A stretch of 64,000 nt of DNA, taken from positions 95,836 to 159,835 of the forward strand of contig JAQFVV010013314.1 of assembly GCA_028023455.1 (NCBI GenBank). The letters are read 5' to 3'. The translations under genes were made by a program, and so were the position numbers. Below are positions 23,851 through 36,810 of the stretch, in pieces; the first letter of the stretch is position 1, and each line of letters starts with the position of its first letter. The notes beneath the pieces are model-generated. The model was given only the letters and a program-made list of their open reading frames with translations. It was not told where the DNA came from and did not search any database. This DNA comes from Epiperipatus broadwayi. Lineage: Eukaryota; Onychophora; Udeonychophora; Euonychophora; Peripatidae.

Positions 23851-26800
23851 TATATATATATATTGTGCCCTTTTCTATAGGTCAATGATAGTTATAAATG
23901 GTCAATTACTAAAAAATTTTAAAATTAATATTATATAGTATGTAATATTATAGATTATTAAGCAGTAAAAGATTAATATGATATATTTAATAATAAATAT
24001 TGTGATGGTGAGAATTGTATCTAATTCTATATTTTTCTAAATTGTTTTTCAAAATTTTATATAATTATTTTATATAATATAAGTAGCAAATTTATTAAGA
24101 CAGATAAAAATAGACTAAACACCGGAAATGACTATGTGACTGTCTGGAATATTCTATGTATAAGCACCGGTTTAAATTAATACTAATAATTAAAATATTT
24201 AAATAGTATATTATAGAAGTGGATGGAATTGTCACACATCATAATAAAAATAAGTAGTATACACTTTTATTAATTATTGTTTCAAAATTGTTTTAAAGGT
24301 AGTTAAATTGTAATAGATAATAATTGATTTAAAAATAATAATTAGTTAACATTTAAGTCTATTATGTCATGATTTTAAAACTTTAGAAATTGTTTATAAA
24401 TCCAAGTAGGGATTGACCAATAAAAAAAAATAGATCTTGGCAGACAACCAAAATCGCGCCAACTAATTGTATAAACAAGGGAGAACAAAAATGTGTTGAC
24501 TCCAGAGCAGAGGTAAAATTTTAAGCTCTCTAATATTTTTTTTCTTCAATTTATTAGTCAATTTTATTATAATTTTAATAATATCTTTGAAAGAAACCAA
24601 CTGACAATTTAAAAATCATCCGAAGAGAATCTTAGAATAAAATGTTTTAAAAAAAAAGTTTTTCATAGTAATGTTTCACTAACTTTACAGTAACCTGCCA
24701 GTGGATTCTATCGAAATATAATCGGAGTTTTCAATAGAAAATGGATAGATTCTTATAACCAAGTTGTAAATTTTATAATGTTCCAAATATGTTAATATTA
24801 TTCATTGATATAGTTTATATAGCGTATCACTATGAAAGCTGTTTTCATGCGTATAAAATCAATGAAAGGACATTGTGCGCAAAGTTAATGAAGATAATGG
24901 AAAATAAAAATAAGTATTATTTGTATAAGAATAAATGGACAAAAGGAATTTTAATATTGAAATAGTTTGAATTGCTTTCTTTAAGATGACTTGAGAAAAT
25001 ACTCTAGAAAATAGTTAAAGATCGAAAGTAGTGTATATAAAATAATAATGAATGAAAGTGAAGTTTACCAAGGAAAACACTTGCCTAAAGAAAAAAAAAA
25101 ATTTTACAGAAGAGAAATATAAAATATTGGATCCATGGAAAATGCAATTGGTACCCTAATTATTAAATAATTGTAGTTTAACTAGAAATAAAGATGCATC
25201 AACGCGCCGAGGTAATATTCGCCAGAACATTAAAAAGCTTCGTGGGATAACTAAATAAAATGTTTTCTAATAATTTTGGATTAAACACTAAAACTAAAGA
25301 TCGTTTAAACAGTTTATTAAATGAACTAATTTATTTAAAACTTTAATAAGCATAAAGGAGAACATTCGGACAAAAGAAGAAATAATAAATATTATGGGAC
25401 TAACCAAGATTTACCGTCAGAAAAATATGTGATTATGGTTTGAATTATTTTCTTTACTAATCTAAGTTAAACATTAAGTTTTAGATAGCAATAGGAAAAA
25501 CAAAATACAATTATTCGTGATATAACATTATATGAAATAATATGTTTTGATTTTGAATTTTAAAATAAAATTGTATGTATGTGGAAATTTGTATATTTGC
25601 GATGCTCGAAGAGAAAGAAACCTACTACGAACTCTGATAGGAAGATAAAGATTGTTTTTGGTAACATTTATAATTATTAATGATATATAATGTATGTTTT
25701 ATTTATTTAGATCAGCTGAAAATCGAATGAATGTAGCGCAAAAGTTTTATTGTTATTATTGTTGTAAAACGCATTTTTGAAAACAACACTCTAAAACACT
25801 TTGAGATGTGATTAGATTTTTAAAAATATGCATATGATAATCATTTTATGTGTTATTAATATAGTTCAATATAACCGATGGTTATGTGATATTTTCTAGT
25901 TAATTTTCCGATTGGGATATTTAAATGTTATTTTAACAAAATGTAGATGTTGAACCTACAGTGTAATAAAGCAAGACAAATTGTTCTTACGGAATAGGGA
26001 AATGTTTTTATATTAGAGAATTTTGTTTATTGTCTTAAAAAAGTAGTTAGTATTTTATCGATGTTGGATACAGTAAAAATCTCGAGAGGTAGTTTGGGTA
26101 GTGACTTGGTAGTACGTGGTGATTTGGAAACCAAGAGGATGTATTAAAAACTAGGATGCTACAGGGAGTGAAATAATAGGTAGTTTTAGATGTTAATCAG
26201 CATAGTTAACAAAGCCCTATGACTGGTACACATGTTGTCTTGGACAGTGGTATTTTATATATTTCTTGTGAGTCGTACTAGATGTTTGGTAAAGCTGAGT
26301 AAATAGCTGCCACATCATGCTTACTGCCAAGGTTATTAGACAATGAATGTCGGACCTATTCACACTGTTCCATACATTTTGGAAGTATATTGCGGATAAG
26401 TTATCTATCTATTTTCCCGATATCCTATACATCTTTCGCTATCTTTATCTGTATTTCTTGCAACTACATCATTATATGATAAGTCTATTAAAAGGGAAAC
26501 AATAGATATTTTAGAATGTATGTCATGCTATTATTTGGAATAAGAATAGTTAAGTGTTAATGAAGAGTAGATTATGATTATTGAAAGAAAGATGCAGATA
26601 TCCTAAGAAGAAAAGGAGTTAGAGAATTATTTTAATTCCTTTTTAAGAAATGAACTATAATTTTATAAAAGTATATCCAAATAGAAATATACAAAAATAT
26701 TAAATATAATTTCACGTTTTCTTATTGATAATTATATTTTAAAAAATATAAGTATTGCATATTTAAAAAATACAATAACATTCGATAATTATAGTATATG

Positions 26801-27340
26801 TGAAACTGTAACAGGTGATAATTAAACCCGTGTTATAGTATTATACATAAGTATGGCTTATGGAATAAACGTATTATAGTTTACGAGCATTGGAGAACAA
26901 ACGTTAAAGTAATAATAATATTTGAATAATATGCGGAGTGACTTATATAAAGTTACAAGAAAATGTAATTTTTTTTAAAACCATATTGATTGTAAAATTA
27001 TGATGTTATAAATGATGTTTATCCACATAGATAATTTATAATACAGTAACTTTAATATTAAAAGGGTAAAGAATGGTGTTACCCATAAAATAGTTAAAAT
27101 AAGTGATATGATAAACCTAATGAGAAATAAATAAATAACTTTTAAAAGGCATAATAAGTTTAATTAACGATAAAAGAAATATAAATGTGTATAATTCAGC
27201 TATTGTATTGTAAAGAAAAATGAGGATATCCCTTGTAAATAGATGTAGATGGATTTGTTTGTTTTATTTATTTTTATTTAAGTTAATAAAATTTTAAAAT
27301 TTGTTTATTAAAACTTGTGTCTGAGTTTTGTTTTCTCTAC
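23851..27340. other. Unassigned A+T-rich DNA
   Basis: No gene supported. Compared with flanking DNA it has few microsatellites and many A-rich + strand stretches. A less A+T-rich stretch at about 26090-26400 shows no recognisable coding. It may hold decayed repeats that I cannot name. Confidence 0.4.
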
Positions 27341-27689
27341 ATCATTGCATGAATTCACAGGGTATGTTCACAACCATTAAACTAAGTATATGATTGTTTG
27401 CACAAAAGATAAATAGAGAAGTATGTTTAATCTCAATTATTTATTGATGTTCTTGTAATTAAATAATTATAAATTTGCATTGCGTTACTGGTCATCAATC
27501 CATTATCATAATATTTTGCTAAATTATATGCTATTAGTTGCCACTTGCTTTATTTATCAGATTATCTAAACACTGCCACTTATTAATTTATTTTATTACT
27601 TAAAGATAAAAAAGGGGATATTAGATTATTAACTAATTTATTACGGTTATAAATTTTGCGATGAAAGAAAAGCTGTACTAGTTGGATTA

Positions 27690-28200
27690 AGCAATGAAGA
27701 TTGTGATTATTATTGTTTTATTATTAATCTAATTTCAGAGTAGTAGATTATGACATAAAATCCCTTATCATATTTTGCTACCATATGTTTATTAACATAT
27801 GAATAAATTTAAGAACCTGAGATTATTTCATTTGAGCTAGATGATTACTATTATTATTACTAGAGATAAAAGATTAATACTTTAATTGTTAAATGAGTCT
27901 TAGTGATTAGAAGTTGTGGAAGTCATAAGAATACTATGTAGTTATTATGTGTAATAGTAGTATAAGGGGGGATAGTGTTCTTATGCCATTGAGGTGGTAT
28001 CCTGTGGGATATTGTCTCAATGTAATCTACCTTGTCACCCGTATTTCCACTTCTAGTCTCATGAATTCCTGAATATTTATTTGAGTTAGTTTAAAACAGA
28101 ACCTAAGTTAATTTTAAGAAATTTGAGCTAGTAAAGCATTTAATTGAATATTTCATTAATTATTAGAGCTAGAACCTGGTTAGGTGATTTTCACTATATT
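27690..28200 (+). repeat. Diverged direct repeat, right copy
   Basis: Partner of 20980-21560. The clearest shared blocks are TAAAATCCCTTATCATATTT at about 27758 and TTCTTATGCCATTGAGG at about 27980. Confidence 0.5.
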
Positions 28201-28309
28201 GTATTTATTTTGGGGGAAGTGGAGATGCAGGAACAAGGCGATTAGATTATGGCCCTCAATGTGATTGGCCCGATGTGTAGTGGAGCTACACACGATTGCA
28301 AGGTCAGAA

Positions 28310-28564
28310 TATATATATTCCATTTCTTTAGAAATTGGTCACAAACCTGATTTTGACAATGCAAAAATACTTACTAATTTGGAAAGGTATGATTTAAGAA
28401 CTATGAGAGAGTCAATTGAAATATTAAAGAGACCTACTGGTTTAAATAGGGCTGACGAAGAACAACATATTTCAGCTATGTGTAAACCTCTCATTTTTTC
28501 TCTGTCTTTTAATATTAGTTTAAAATTAATAGGTGAAAAAATTGAGGGAAATATAAAATTTTAA
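28310..28564 (+). pseudogene. PLE GIY-YIG C-terminal fragment
   Basis: Within the open frame at 28265-28564, the part from about residue 17 reads YSISLEIGHKPDFDNAKIL, then ERYDLRTMRESIEILKRPTG and LNRADE. This is the C-terminal half of the Penelope GIY-YIG domain (the GHxIDFDxAKIL and REAIEIxKRPxxxN blocks). The nuclease core and RT are missing. It is a different, more classical family than PLE1/2/3. Confidence 0.75.
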
Positions 28565-28854
28565 TATGACTCATATTGTGAATGCTGAACTACTTCAAGT
28601 TTAATTTCATTTCTCATCTCACACTCAGTCACTTTACTGTTTGAGATTCTAAAGATTTTTTTTTCAAATGTTAATCTTGACAATGATGGATGCTAGTTCA
28701 TCAAAATATTGGTTTGTAATGCAAAATAACACATGATTTAGTGCCAAAAATAATAATTTATCTATATCATACAACTGTGAAAACATTAAATATAATATAT
28801 ATATAATACATATTTTGCAGGTTCATTCGTGTTAAAAACTTTTAATATTAATAT

Positions 28855-28900
28855 ACTGACGTTTCAACTTGGTCACACAAGCCATCCACAGAGTTATAAA
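28855..28900 (-). ncRNA. Hammerhead remnant, PLE family B left arm
   Basis: - strand: ACT (28892-28894) pairs with AGT (28855-28857). Core block is CTGTGGA (28885-28891), which has U at the A6 position. After one extra U comes stem II GGCTTG with CAAGTT. Then GAAA (28862-28865), palindromic ACGT (28859-28862) and C at the cleavage position (28858). Probably inactive because of the core change. Confidence 0.5.
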
Positions 28901-29042
28901 AGGTAGAAAGATGATTGTAGAGGTGCTACAATCACTGATTTGAATAAAATGTTAAAATTCCACCAATAGCAAAAAATGTTAAATTTAGGAATGTTTTTTT
29001 CAAAAAATCTTTCCAAATAGGAGGAAGTTTGCATGTATCATC

Positions 29043-29280
29043 TCACTTATTGATACAATCTGGCCTTTTAAGTATCTCAATGGCTTCTCTAATTTTGCAT
29101 TGGTAGAGATTATCACATTTGGATATGATCCTGGTACTAGAAAAATCAATTTTATGACCTGAATCTATAGTATGGAGTGAGAATGCTGGTGATGATGAGT
29201 GTTGTTTAACTGCATTAGCATGCTCATTTCTCCTAACACTGATGCGATGATTACTCATACCTATGTAAGAAGCTTTAAAA
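29043..29280 (-). pseudogene. PLE family B GIY-YIG end, left arm
   Basis: The open frame continues from KASYIGMSNHRISVRRNEHA (nuclease YxG core with the Arg helix and catalytic-region residues) through LHTIDSGHKIDFSSTRIISK and REAIEILKRPDCINK. The frame runs past the palindrome centre into the opposite arm, so its N-terminal residues are not original PLE sequence. Confidence 0.75.
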
Positions 29281-29578
29281 ATTGTAAAGCTTCTTACATA
29301 GGTATGAGTAATCGTCAAATGAGTGTTAGGATAGATGAGCATGCTAATGCAGTTAAACAACATTCATCATCATCATCTCTCACTCCATACTATAGATTCA
29401 GGTCATAAAATTGATTTTTCTAGTACCAGGATCATATCCAGATGTGATAATCTCTACCAATGCAAAATTAGAGAAGCCATTGAAATACTTAAAAGTCCAG
29501 ATTGTATCAATAAGCGAGATGATACATGCAAACTTCCTCCTATTTGGAAAGATTTTTTTAAAAAACATTCCTAAATTT
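29281..29578 (+). pseudogene. PLE family B GIY-YIG end, right arm
   Basis: KASYIGMSNRQMSVRIDEHA then, after a frame change near 29385, LHTIDSGHKIDFSSTRIISR and REAIEILKSPDCINKRD, ending LPPIWKDFFKKHS. The left arm lacks this frame change, so the two arms have drifted separately since they formed. Confidence 0.75.
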
Positions 29579-29659
29579 AACATTTTTTGCTATTGGTGGA
29601 ATTTTAATATTTTATTCAAATCAGTGATTGTAGCACCTCTACAACTATCTTTCTACCTT

Positions 29660-29712
29660 TTATAACTCTGTGGATGGCTTGTGTGACCAAGTCGAAATGT
29701 CAGTATATTAAT
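29660..29712 (+). ncRNA. Hammerhead remnant, PLE family B right arm
   Basis: Core CTGTGGA (29668-29674), extra U, stem II GGCTTG/CAAGTC, GAAA (29694-29697), stem III ATGT (from ACGT), C29701 as cleavage base, and AGT (29702-29704) pairing with ACT (29665-29667). Stem I can extend past a bulged A through TAT/ATA. Confidence 0.5.
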
Positions 29713-30241
29713 ATTAAAAGTTTTTAACACAGATGAACCCGCAAAATATGTATTTTATATATTTAACCCGTGCAAATCTTCGTTTTAACATATATATATA
29801 ATTTTATTTTAAAAACATAAATAGTTCACTTATGCTTAGATCTTGTTCTTTAAATAAACCAACCATTACTGAAAGTGATTAAATTAAAACTTTATCTTAT
29901 TATAAGCCCTAATTTTTAAACTGGCAATTTTCTTGCACCAGTTTAGTTTATATAACATCACTGGGAAAATAAGTTTTCTCATTATTAACTACCTTCAACT
30001 TTAAATAATACTTGTTTGAATATGCACGCCAATTTAATATAAGTTGAATAGTTCTTATATGAAGAGTATATTTCCTTCCACAAAATTACATATATATTGT
30101 AACCATATATTTAGCCCTATGGGTTAAATATTTTTTGTAAATGGTTTTAAAAAAATTAGCTTAAATTGTAATAAATAATTTTTTTGTCATTAAATCATAT
30201 AAAGTCTTAGCTAGATCTTTTAATTTATTGATTAAAACAGT

Positions 30242-30740
30242 TTTTTTTTCAAAAGTAACTTTTATTAGTTAAAAGATTACAAAAAATTTTCAGGTACACT
30301 TACCCATGGAGGATTACAAAATGTTCAATGTTACAAGGCAAACAATTATTAACCAGGTTTACAAAGTACATACGCTCTCGATAACAAATATATCCATAAA
30401 AGGGTTGTATAATTTTGGACAAGCACAGATCTGCACTGCCCAAAAACAATCCATCAAGGGGGTACAGCAGCCCATCAGAGTGGAAAAGGTGCTGAAAACA
30501 TTGATCCTGCACCCTCTTGTAGGGTTTTCCAGGTAGTGGCAATAATTGCCAATAGCCCGCACCTATAAAACAGACCCCCAACGACTGCCATCATCAACCC
30601 CTGTGAAAAAAATGAGAAGCGCAGACCCTTGCCCACAAATATTACAACAAAACTCTACCACTGCTACAATGATGTTTCTAGCTGGAGTGTCTAGCGTGCA
30701 GCATGTCAAATGAATTTGTCTGTGGTTATAATCTTGATAA
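30242..30740 (-). mobile_element. Retroelement 3' tail with poly(A)
   Basis: On the - strand a relatively G+C-rich segment ends with AATAAA-like CTAATAAAAG and then a run of nine A at 30240-30250, so a polyadenylated transcript was inserted here. A 93-codon open frame (30581-30300) has no motif I recognise. It could be the 3' UTR of a LINE or a processed RNA copy. Confidence 0.5.
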
Positions 30741-32815
30741 AAGAATTGTCCGCTTTTATTCCTTAAATTTCTTAATCCTTATTAAAAGTTATTTATTAAG
30801 TGATTTCGTTAAAGCAATTGATTTTTCATTTTCCTCATCCATTAAATCCAATATATTATTATAAGCCTATTGCATAACGTTATTTATCCCATACTTCTAT
30901 TCCCTCCAGTTTTTACTGCATTTGCATAGATTTTCATTTTTCATTGTAATTCCTCTTCATACTTAAATTCTTGGTTGTTAACATTAAATAATTTGTTTGA
31001 CTTACTTTTTTCATTAGTTTCAAATTTAGATTTTATAGATTTGTTCTTATTACTCTGATTCGCTTTTTAGATAACGTTGTTTTTAATTTTTAACTTTTCG
31101 GAGATTTGTTGCTTGAATGTTCGTATGAAATTTAAGCTTCAGGAATGACAACTGAGAGCGGCAATCTATGAACCAACTCATTATTTTATCACTCCATTAA
31201 ACTACGTATGACAAACATAACTAACACTGAAATAAGAAGATATTTATTCGTGTAAACATACTGTTTAATTGTATACAATTTTGTTTTAGAACTTGCCTTC
31301 AAATTCTATTTTATTACATATATGTACATACAAGCTAACGATTTTTGATTTATTGATTACCGTTAACAATTATAAGTTGGTTGTGTGAATTAGAAAAAAA
31401 AAATAAAACTTTCAATTCTATTCACTTCATGTTTATTGTTTGTGAAAATTAGTTTTACGAAGTTAAAGAGAAGAGCTAGGCAACATGCTGATTTGATTAT
31501 TACTAACAATTTTGAATTAGTGCAATTTTATATACATAGAATAGTTTGATAGCAACGCTTACAAGGTTAAATATTTACCACCTGCTGAATACAGGGAGCA
31601 TATTCATACACATACATTCTTGTATATACCAGGAACCCGAACTTTACAAGTAATCAGTTAATTAAAACAGTTTATTCATCATTTTTAATAGCTTACTAGT
31701 GACCTGCGTATAGGCATATATATAGTATAATATTTTGGTCTGTGTACATAATATTGAAAAAGATAGCATTAAATAAAACATAAGAACTTTAAGGGTAATA
31801 ATAGGGGCTTTTATTATAATTCTTGTAGGAATGCTTAAAAAATAAATATTTATTGTAAAGTATACCGATACTTCTATTAGTCCATTTGTTAAATTAAAAG
31901 TTTTATTTATTGTAAATAAAATATTGTATTAAATATTATCTCAATTTGTAAATAAATATTTTTGGAATTTATTAAATACATTTCTATTTTGTTGCTATTA
32001 TTACATTCACTATTCAAAAAAATCTACTTCAATGAAGCTTTATTATTCATTATTTTAAATAAGAGTACATTTCAATGGGCCTATAAAAATTTATTCATCT
32101 ATTTTGTTTATTATTTACTTTATCTGTTACATTTTCATTTACCATTGTCAAACTCCCTCCACTCACAACTTTGACTCCACCCATTTCAGATAAATACACT
32201 AATAATTATTACTAATCATTTTCAAAACTAGAGATTCTCTCTAGCACAGATATAAACTTTAAACCTCAGTTAGAGATTAATATATCTGATTTTTACACTT
32301 TATTTGCATTATAATAAATAAATACTATATTTATTTGTCTTCATTTTCAAGAGCATTTTTGTAATGTAGTTGGTAGCATAAAATATACACTTTCTATCTA
32401 CTTGCATTATTTCATATATTTATGAATGGTAAAAGTAAAATGTTTATATTTGAAAACTTAAAGATATTTTGTAAATGCTTTATCTGCCAGCCACAAAGTG
32501 TTTACAAATTTTATTATTGCATATTTGTCTTTTGTTTACCCAAGCCACAATATATCTAATGATTTATCATTATCCTTTTTTTGTACTAAGTATACTTTAT
32601 TTTTTGAACACTGGGATATAGACATTTATGAACCTAAGAAGAACTTAAGATAAATTTTAAATTGGAATAAGAACCTGATACGTTAGTATTAATAGTTGAA
32701 GATATTTTGTCTATAAGAGTGCTCATACTCTGTGGTGGAAAATCCATAGGGGTGACTGTGTAACTTTTGTTCTGGCCAGCATTGCTTCCATTATTGCTCC
32801 ACTCATGACACTAAG
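30741..32815. other. A+T-rich DNA, no gene seen
   Basis: No supported feature. Short open frames such as 31962-32174 are T-rich and unlike any family. Confidence 0.5.
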
Positions 32816-32845
32816 GTTACAATATATATATATATATATATATAT

Positions 32846-32917
32846 ATGTAATAAATTTAATACCATTATATATATATATATATATATATATATAATGGTA
32901 TTAAATTTATTACATAT
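32846..32917. repeat. Perfect 25-bp inverted repeat around a TA core
   Basis: ATGTAATAAATTTAATACCA followed by a TA tract and then the exact reverse complement. It sits inside a TA microsatellite (from 32821). It can form a cruciform or a strong hairpin. Confidence 0.85.
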
Positions 32918-32952
32918 GCATATATTAATCATAAATTATTCTAGTTTACATA

Positions 32953-33082
32953 TGAAATTGAAGTGACTGCAGCTCTTATTAACCCATGTTTAACCAATAA
33001 TCAATAGTTTATTCATATTTTATTATTGGTTAAGGATAGCTCAATGGGAGTCAATATTACTTCCACTTCAATTCAATATGTA
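32953..33082. repeat. Imperfect palindrome, MITE-like
   Basis: Left arm has ATTGAAGTG, CTCTTATTAACCCATG and AACCAATAAT in that order. The right arm has the complements in reverse: ATTATTGGTT, CTCAATGGGAGT and CACTTCAAT. About 130 bp in all, without coding capacity. Confidence 0.5.
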
Positions 33083-33352
33083 TATATAATAAAATATGTT
33101 CTCTCAGTGCATGTAGGCAATGATAAACTATTATGATAATAAATCTTTAATCCAAAACAACATATATTACCTTGCTGGGGCAGGCTTTCAATATATTTAT
33201 CTTTATTAAAGCATGAGTGTAATAGGCTTTATCGACAGCCTAACTCAGAAAAATAACAAACATTATTTTGTATCAAAGATTTGTTACTGTAATAGTTGAT
33301 AATTTTCTATATACACTGATAGAATATATATTTATGTATTATCTATGGTATA

Positions 33353-33414
<62 letters not shown>

Positions 33415-33444
33415 ATCAAGTGAAATATATATATATATTAATAG

Positions 33445-33630
33445 CATAATGTTGTGGAATACTTATTGAAACAGAATGTAAGTAAAGAAAAAATTGTTTT
33501 GGAAATACCTCTTTTTGGAAAATCGTTCATTTTAGAAAATGCCAATAAAAGTAGTCCAGGTTCTCCTTACAAACAGATAGGTGGAGTCACTCGCTATTCT
33601 ACAATTGCTGGAAATTTACATTACTTTGAA
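33445..33630 (+). CDS. Chitinase-like (GH18) gene, exon with IVLEIPLFGKSF
   Basis: The exon encodes 62 residues, beginning HNVVEYLLKQNVSKEKIVLE and continuing IPLFGKSFILENANKSSPGS, ending GNLHYFE. This matches the GH18 segment usually read as VxYWLxQGxPxxKIVLGIPxYGRSFTL...GxLxYYE, covering barrel strand 7 and the loop after it. The acceptor is TTAATAG (ends 33444) and the donor is GTAAGT at 33631; both junctions are phase 0. Differences from active chitinases: Tyr to Phe and Arg to Lys in YGR, and the PGPYT segment is not preserved. The family hydrolyses chitin, or binds it when catalytic residues are lost; such proteins are usually secreted. The catalytic exon (DxxDxDxE) was not found upstream within the window. 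Confidence 0.85.
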
Positions 33631-34059
33631 GTAAGTTTATTACAATCATGATTAGGAGGTATTTTTCATTCTTATAAGATTAAGAATTATAGTAATTGTA
33701 AATATATATTCTAATGAACCAAACGTAGTCAATAAACATTTTAGTACCCCACTTTATTAGATTTGTAAGGAATATAGTAAAGTGGAATTTAGAAATATTA
33801 ATCAACAGCATTTATTTATTTGTGTTCAACAATCTATCAAAGGGTTGATGATGAAGTGTTTATTATTGGTTTCAAGTTCTTTGGAAAAGACTAGAGGATA
33901 TACGTAAAATTGGAAATAGTATATATAAGTGCTTTAACATGCTGAAGAAGAAGCTGCCAGTAGTATCAAAAACAATTAAATTAAATTAATCTAAGCCTAG
34001 TACTTTCGAGGTTTTTCCCTCATATTCATGGCCAAAATAGATTATAAACTACTGCTATA

Positions 34060-36810
34060 TATATATATATTGTAACAGTCAGAATCGTCTATCTCACTAA
34101 CACACTGTAGAATTCAAACCCCAGACACAAAACTGAACATTCTAGGATGGGTTGCTTTCTAGATATTCTAAGTTCGAATCTAAAGTCCAAATTTCACAGT
34201 GCCATCTACGTGATAACGCATCTGATGCCACTACTAGTAAACCTTTAACCGGTGCCTGGTGGTCAGGGAAAAACAAAAGACTCTATGCTAAAAGAAGCTT
34301 GGGTGGCTAATTAACGTCTATGGATTTACAAAAGAAATGCAGAAAATATATATATATAGACCGAGACAGTGATAGGAATCAAATAAAATAAGAGATCAAA
34401 TTTAGTTTTAAATAATTTCACAAAATTTATTTATATAAATTATATATATAATGCCACTGTCTGCTTATATGAGACAGGGACGTGTATTAAATAATTGTTG
34501 GCATTATATTCCAATAAATGACAAAAGGTTTTAAAGCAAAGTGATATATTCTATTCCTTGGGTTAATAGCATTACGATAATGTGCTTGATGAGATAGGAA
34601 CATGTGCAAGGTGCTTTGAGCAATTATACAAGTCTAAGAAAATATTTGAAAATTAAGTGTTCTAAAATATTTATTGATTTCTTGAATAGCATGGACAAAA
34701 GCTTACTAAGCAACAAAATGGGAATGTGATCAAAGCATTTATTCGATAATAATAATAATGTTACATTGGGAGGTCAGTATTGCTGATAATGAATTTATTA
34801 AAGTTGGAGGGTGTGACACGTTTAAGTCACAGATGCTTTGTAAAAATAAATATAAAATAAAACAATATTGAAGATCTGGAATGATTACGGAGGGCATCTC
34901 ACCACTAACCCATAGGAAAGTATTTTTATGAACAGCCGAAACTTAGCGACTGGGTGACGATTGTGTTTAATTCCCAGGTGTGTCATTTGTGGACAAACTC
35001 TGCCTGGAAACTGCAATAAGTGAAGAGAATGGACTTGGCCATGTAAAGAATCCTTGGAAAAGTAAAACAAAGTGGTCGCAACAACCAATTCATTTACCAG
35101 CAATATGAGACTAGTGTATATAAAACATACTGAATGAGTTTTACTTGGATTAAGAGAAATGCCCAATCAAATTCCCAGAAATTCATTTAAAAGGGTCCGC
35201 ACATTCTCAACGTCAATGATGAACTTTGTAATTAAAGTAAAACACCGTAATTAAATTAGGAAAATGCATGCTTGCGGGTTTGAAAAGTAAGTATAGATTT
35301 ATATATGCAATCATGCATTAGGGGACACATTTAATCATTGACCTTGCACATACTCTCATATTAGATTAAAATAAATAACATGTACATTTTAAACTATGTG
35401 ATTATATTATATATTAAAAAAAAGAATCGCCCTCAAACGAGTGATTTGCAAAATAATAAAATTGGAAATTATTTAGAAATTTAAAATATGCCTTCATAGC
35501 GGCGTCTTATTTTCATCAAAGGGAATAATTCACTCGGTCAAAGATGATTCTGACACATTATCATAATAAAATAACAGAAAGCTTAATCAATAGAAAATAT
35601 TAACCCAAGGATAGAGAGCAAAATGTTGAGTATATTTAAACACATTAAAGAAATACATAATGAAGTTATGTGGAATATCAGAAAACAATTTAAAACAGCT
35701 ATAGCATGTTAGTTATCACAAGAGCTCTTGGGTTAATTTAGGGTTACCTCTGGAGAAGCATTTTTAGATAGATTGATGGTCGGCAGGTTTTTATATATAA
35801 TTTAACAGCAAAATCTGGAAATGTTCATATTTTTGACAGCAATAGCAGTTCCAGGGTTCCTTGTGTGATAACTTCCGATGGTCTATGGCAGCATATGACC
35901 ATTTTGGAGAGAAATAGCCTTCTTGCGCTCTACTCCATCATGTCAAGATTCACAAATTACTACAATAATTTTGGTTAGAAACATTAGACCTCAGAATGAT
36001 TTCTTGTAGAAACATTAGAATGGAGAACAAAAGAAAATCCTTCTTTTTATAGTAGACTTTAACAATAGAACTGGCCTGGAGCATTACAAAATATCAGACT
36101 TATCAGCTGTAATTAAATCTATCCAAATGTCCAAAGGAATTCAACATTAATTAATTTCTTTTGTTAATTTCCCTGTCGACATTCGATTTACAAACTAGAT
36201 TCAATAAAAATTACTTTTACTAATTAAAGAAAACCGTAAGTGGACATCTGCTATTTTTAGATAAACTTATATAACATTAATTAACTAATTAAACTATTGT
36301 CCCTCATTTATTTTAACAGAAATATTTAGAATGACTTTTATTAAATTAAACGAAAATTACTTTACTTTTAAATTGCAATATTTGAATCTATTTACTAAAT
36401 GAATTTTATTTAAATCAAAAACATATTACAATGGTAATATATATTTGTAAATAGATTCAAACAAAATAACTTTAACAATTTATAATTTTGATATGTTTAA
36501 AATGCATATCATAGTGTGTGCGCAATTACGACTTATATAACCTACTTTTTAATAAATCAAAATTCTGTGAACATATACATACTCCATAATATTTTATTTT
36601 ATTTGGGAATGAGTTATATATATAATATGAGCATTTTACTCGTGGTTTAAAATTAGGCGGGATTTTCAGTATATAAGCGTATTGCAGACACACTATGATA
36701 GATTGGGTACAAACTAAGGTATGAGGTACGAAGTAGGTGAGAAAAGGTGAAACAAAGATCTGCAAAGCAGACCTTACTGTTTATATATATATATATATAT
36801 ATATATATCA
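34060..36810. other. Unassigned segment with repeat-like left end
   Basis: Starts at ATTGTAACAGTC beside a TA tract. This resembles the reverse complement of the right end of the 2.1-kb repeat. It is somewhat richer in G+C at 34080-34330, 34900-35220 and 35770-35960. No protein similarity recognised. It ends in a TA tract at 36780-36808. It lies in the 5.7-kb intron between the first two GH18 exons. Confidence 0.3.

Larger units (their letters stand above)
28838..29750. mobile_element. Head-to-head PLE palindrome (family B)
   Basis: Two copies of the same PLE 3' end face away from each other and meet near 29280. At the centre GTAAGAAGCTTT is followed within a few bases by AAAGCTTCTTAC. The left arm (29280 to 28838, - strand) and right arm (29281-29750, + strand) align almost base for base. 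Alignment covers the nuclease end, the 3' UTR with hammerhead remnant, and a terminus at TTCAT/AGATGAACC..GCAAAATATGTATTTTATAT. Both copies are 5' truncated at the same place. Confidence 0.85.

Noticed and set aside
20980-28200. LTR retrotransposon
   Set aside because: No integrase, protease or gag remnant, no convincing TG...CA ends and no primer-binding site were seen; kept only as a diverged direct repeat.
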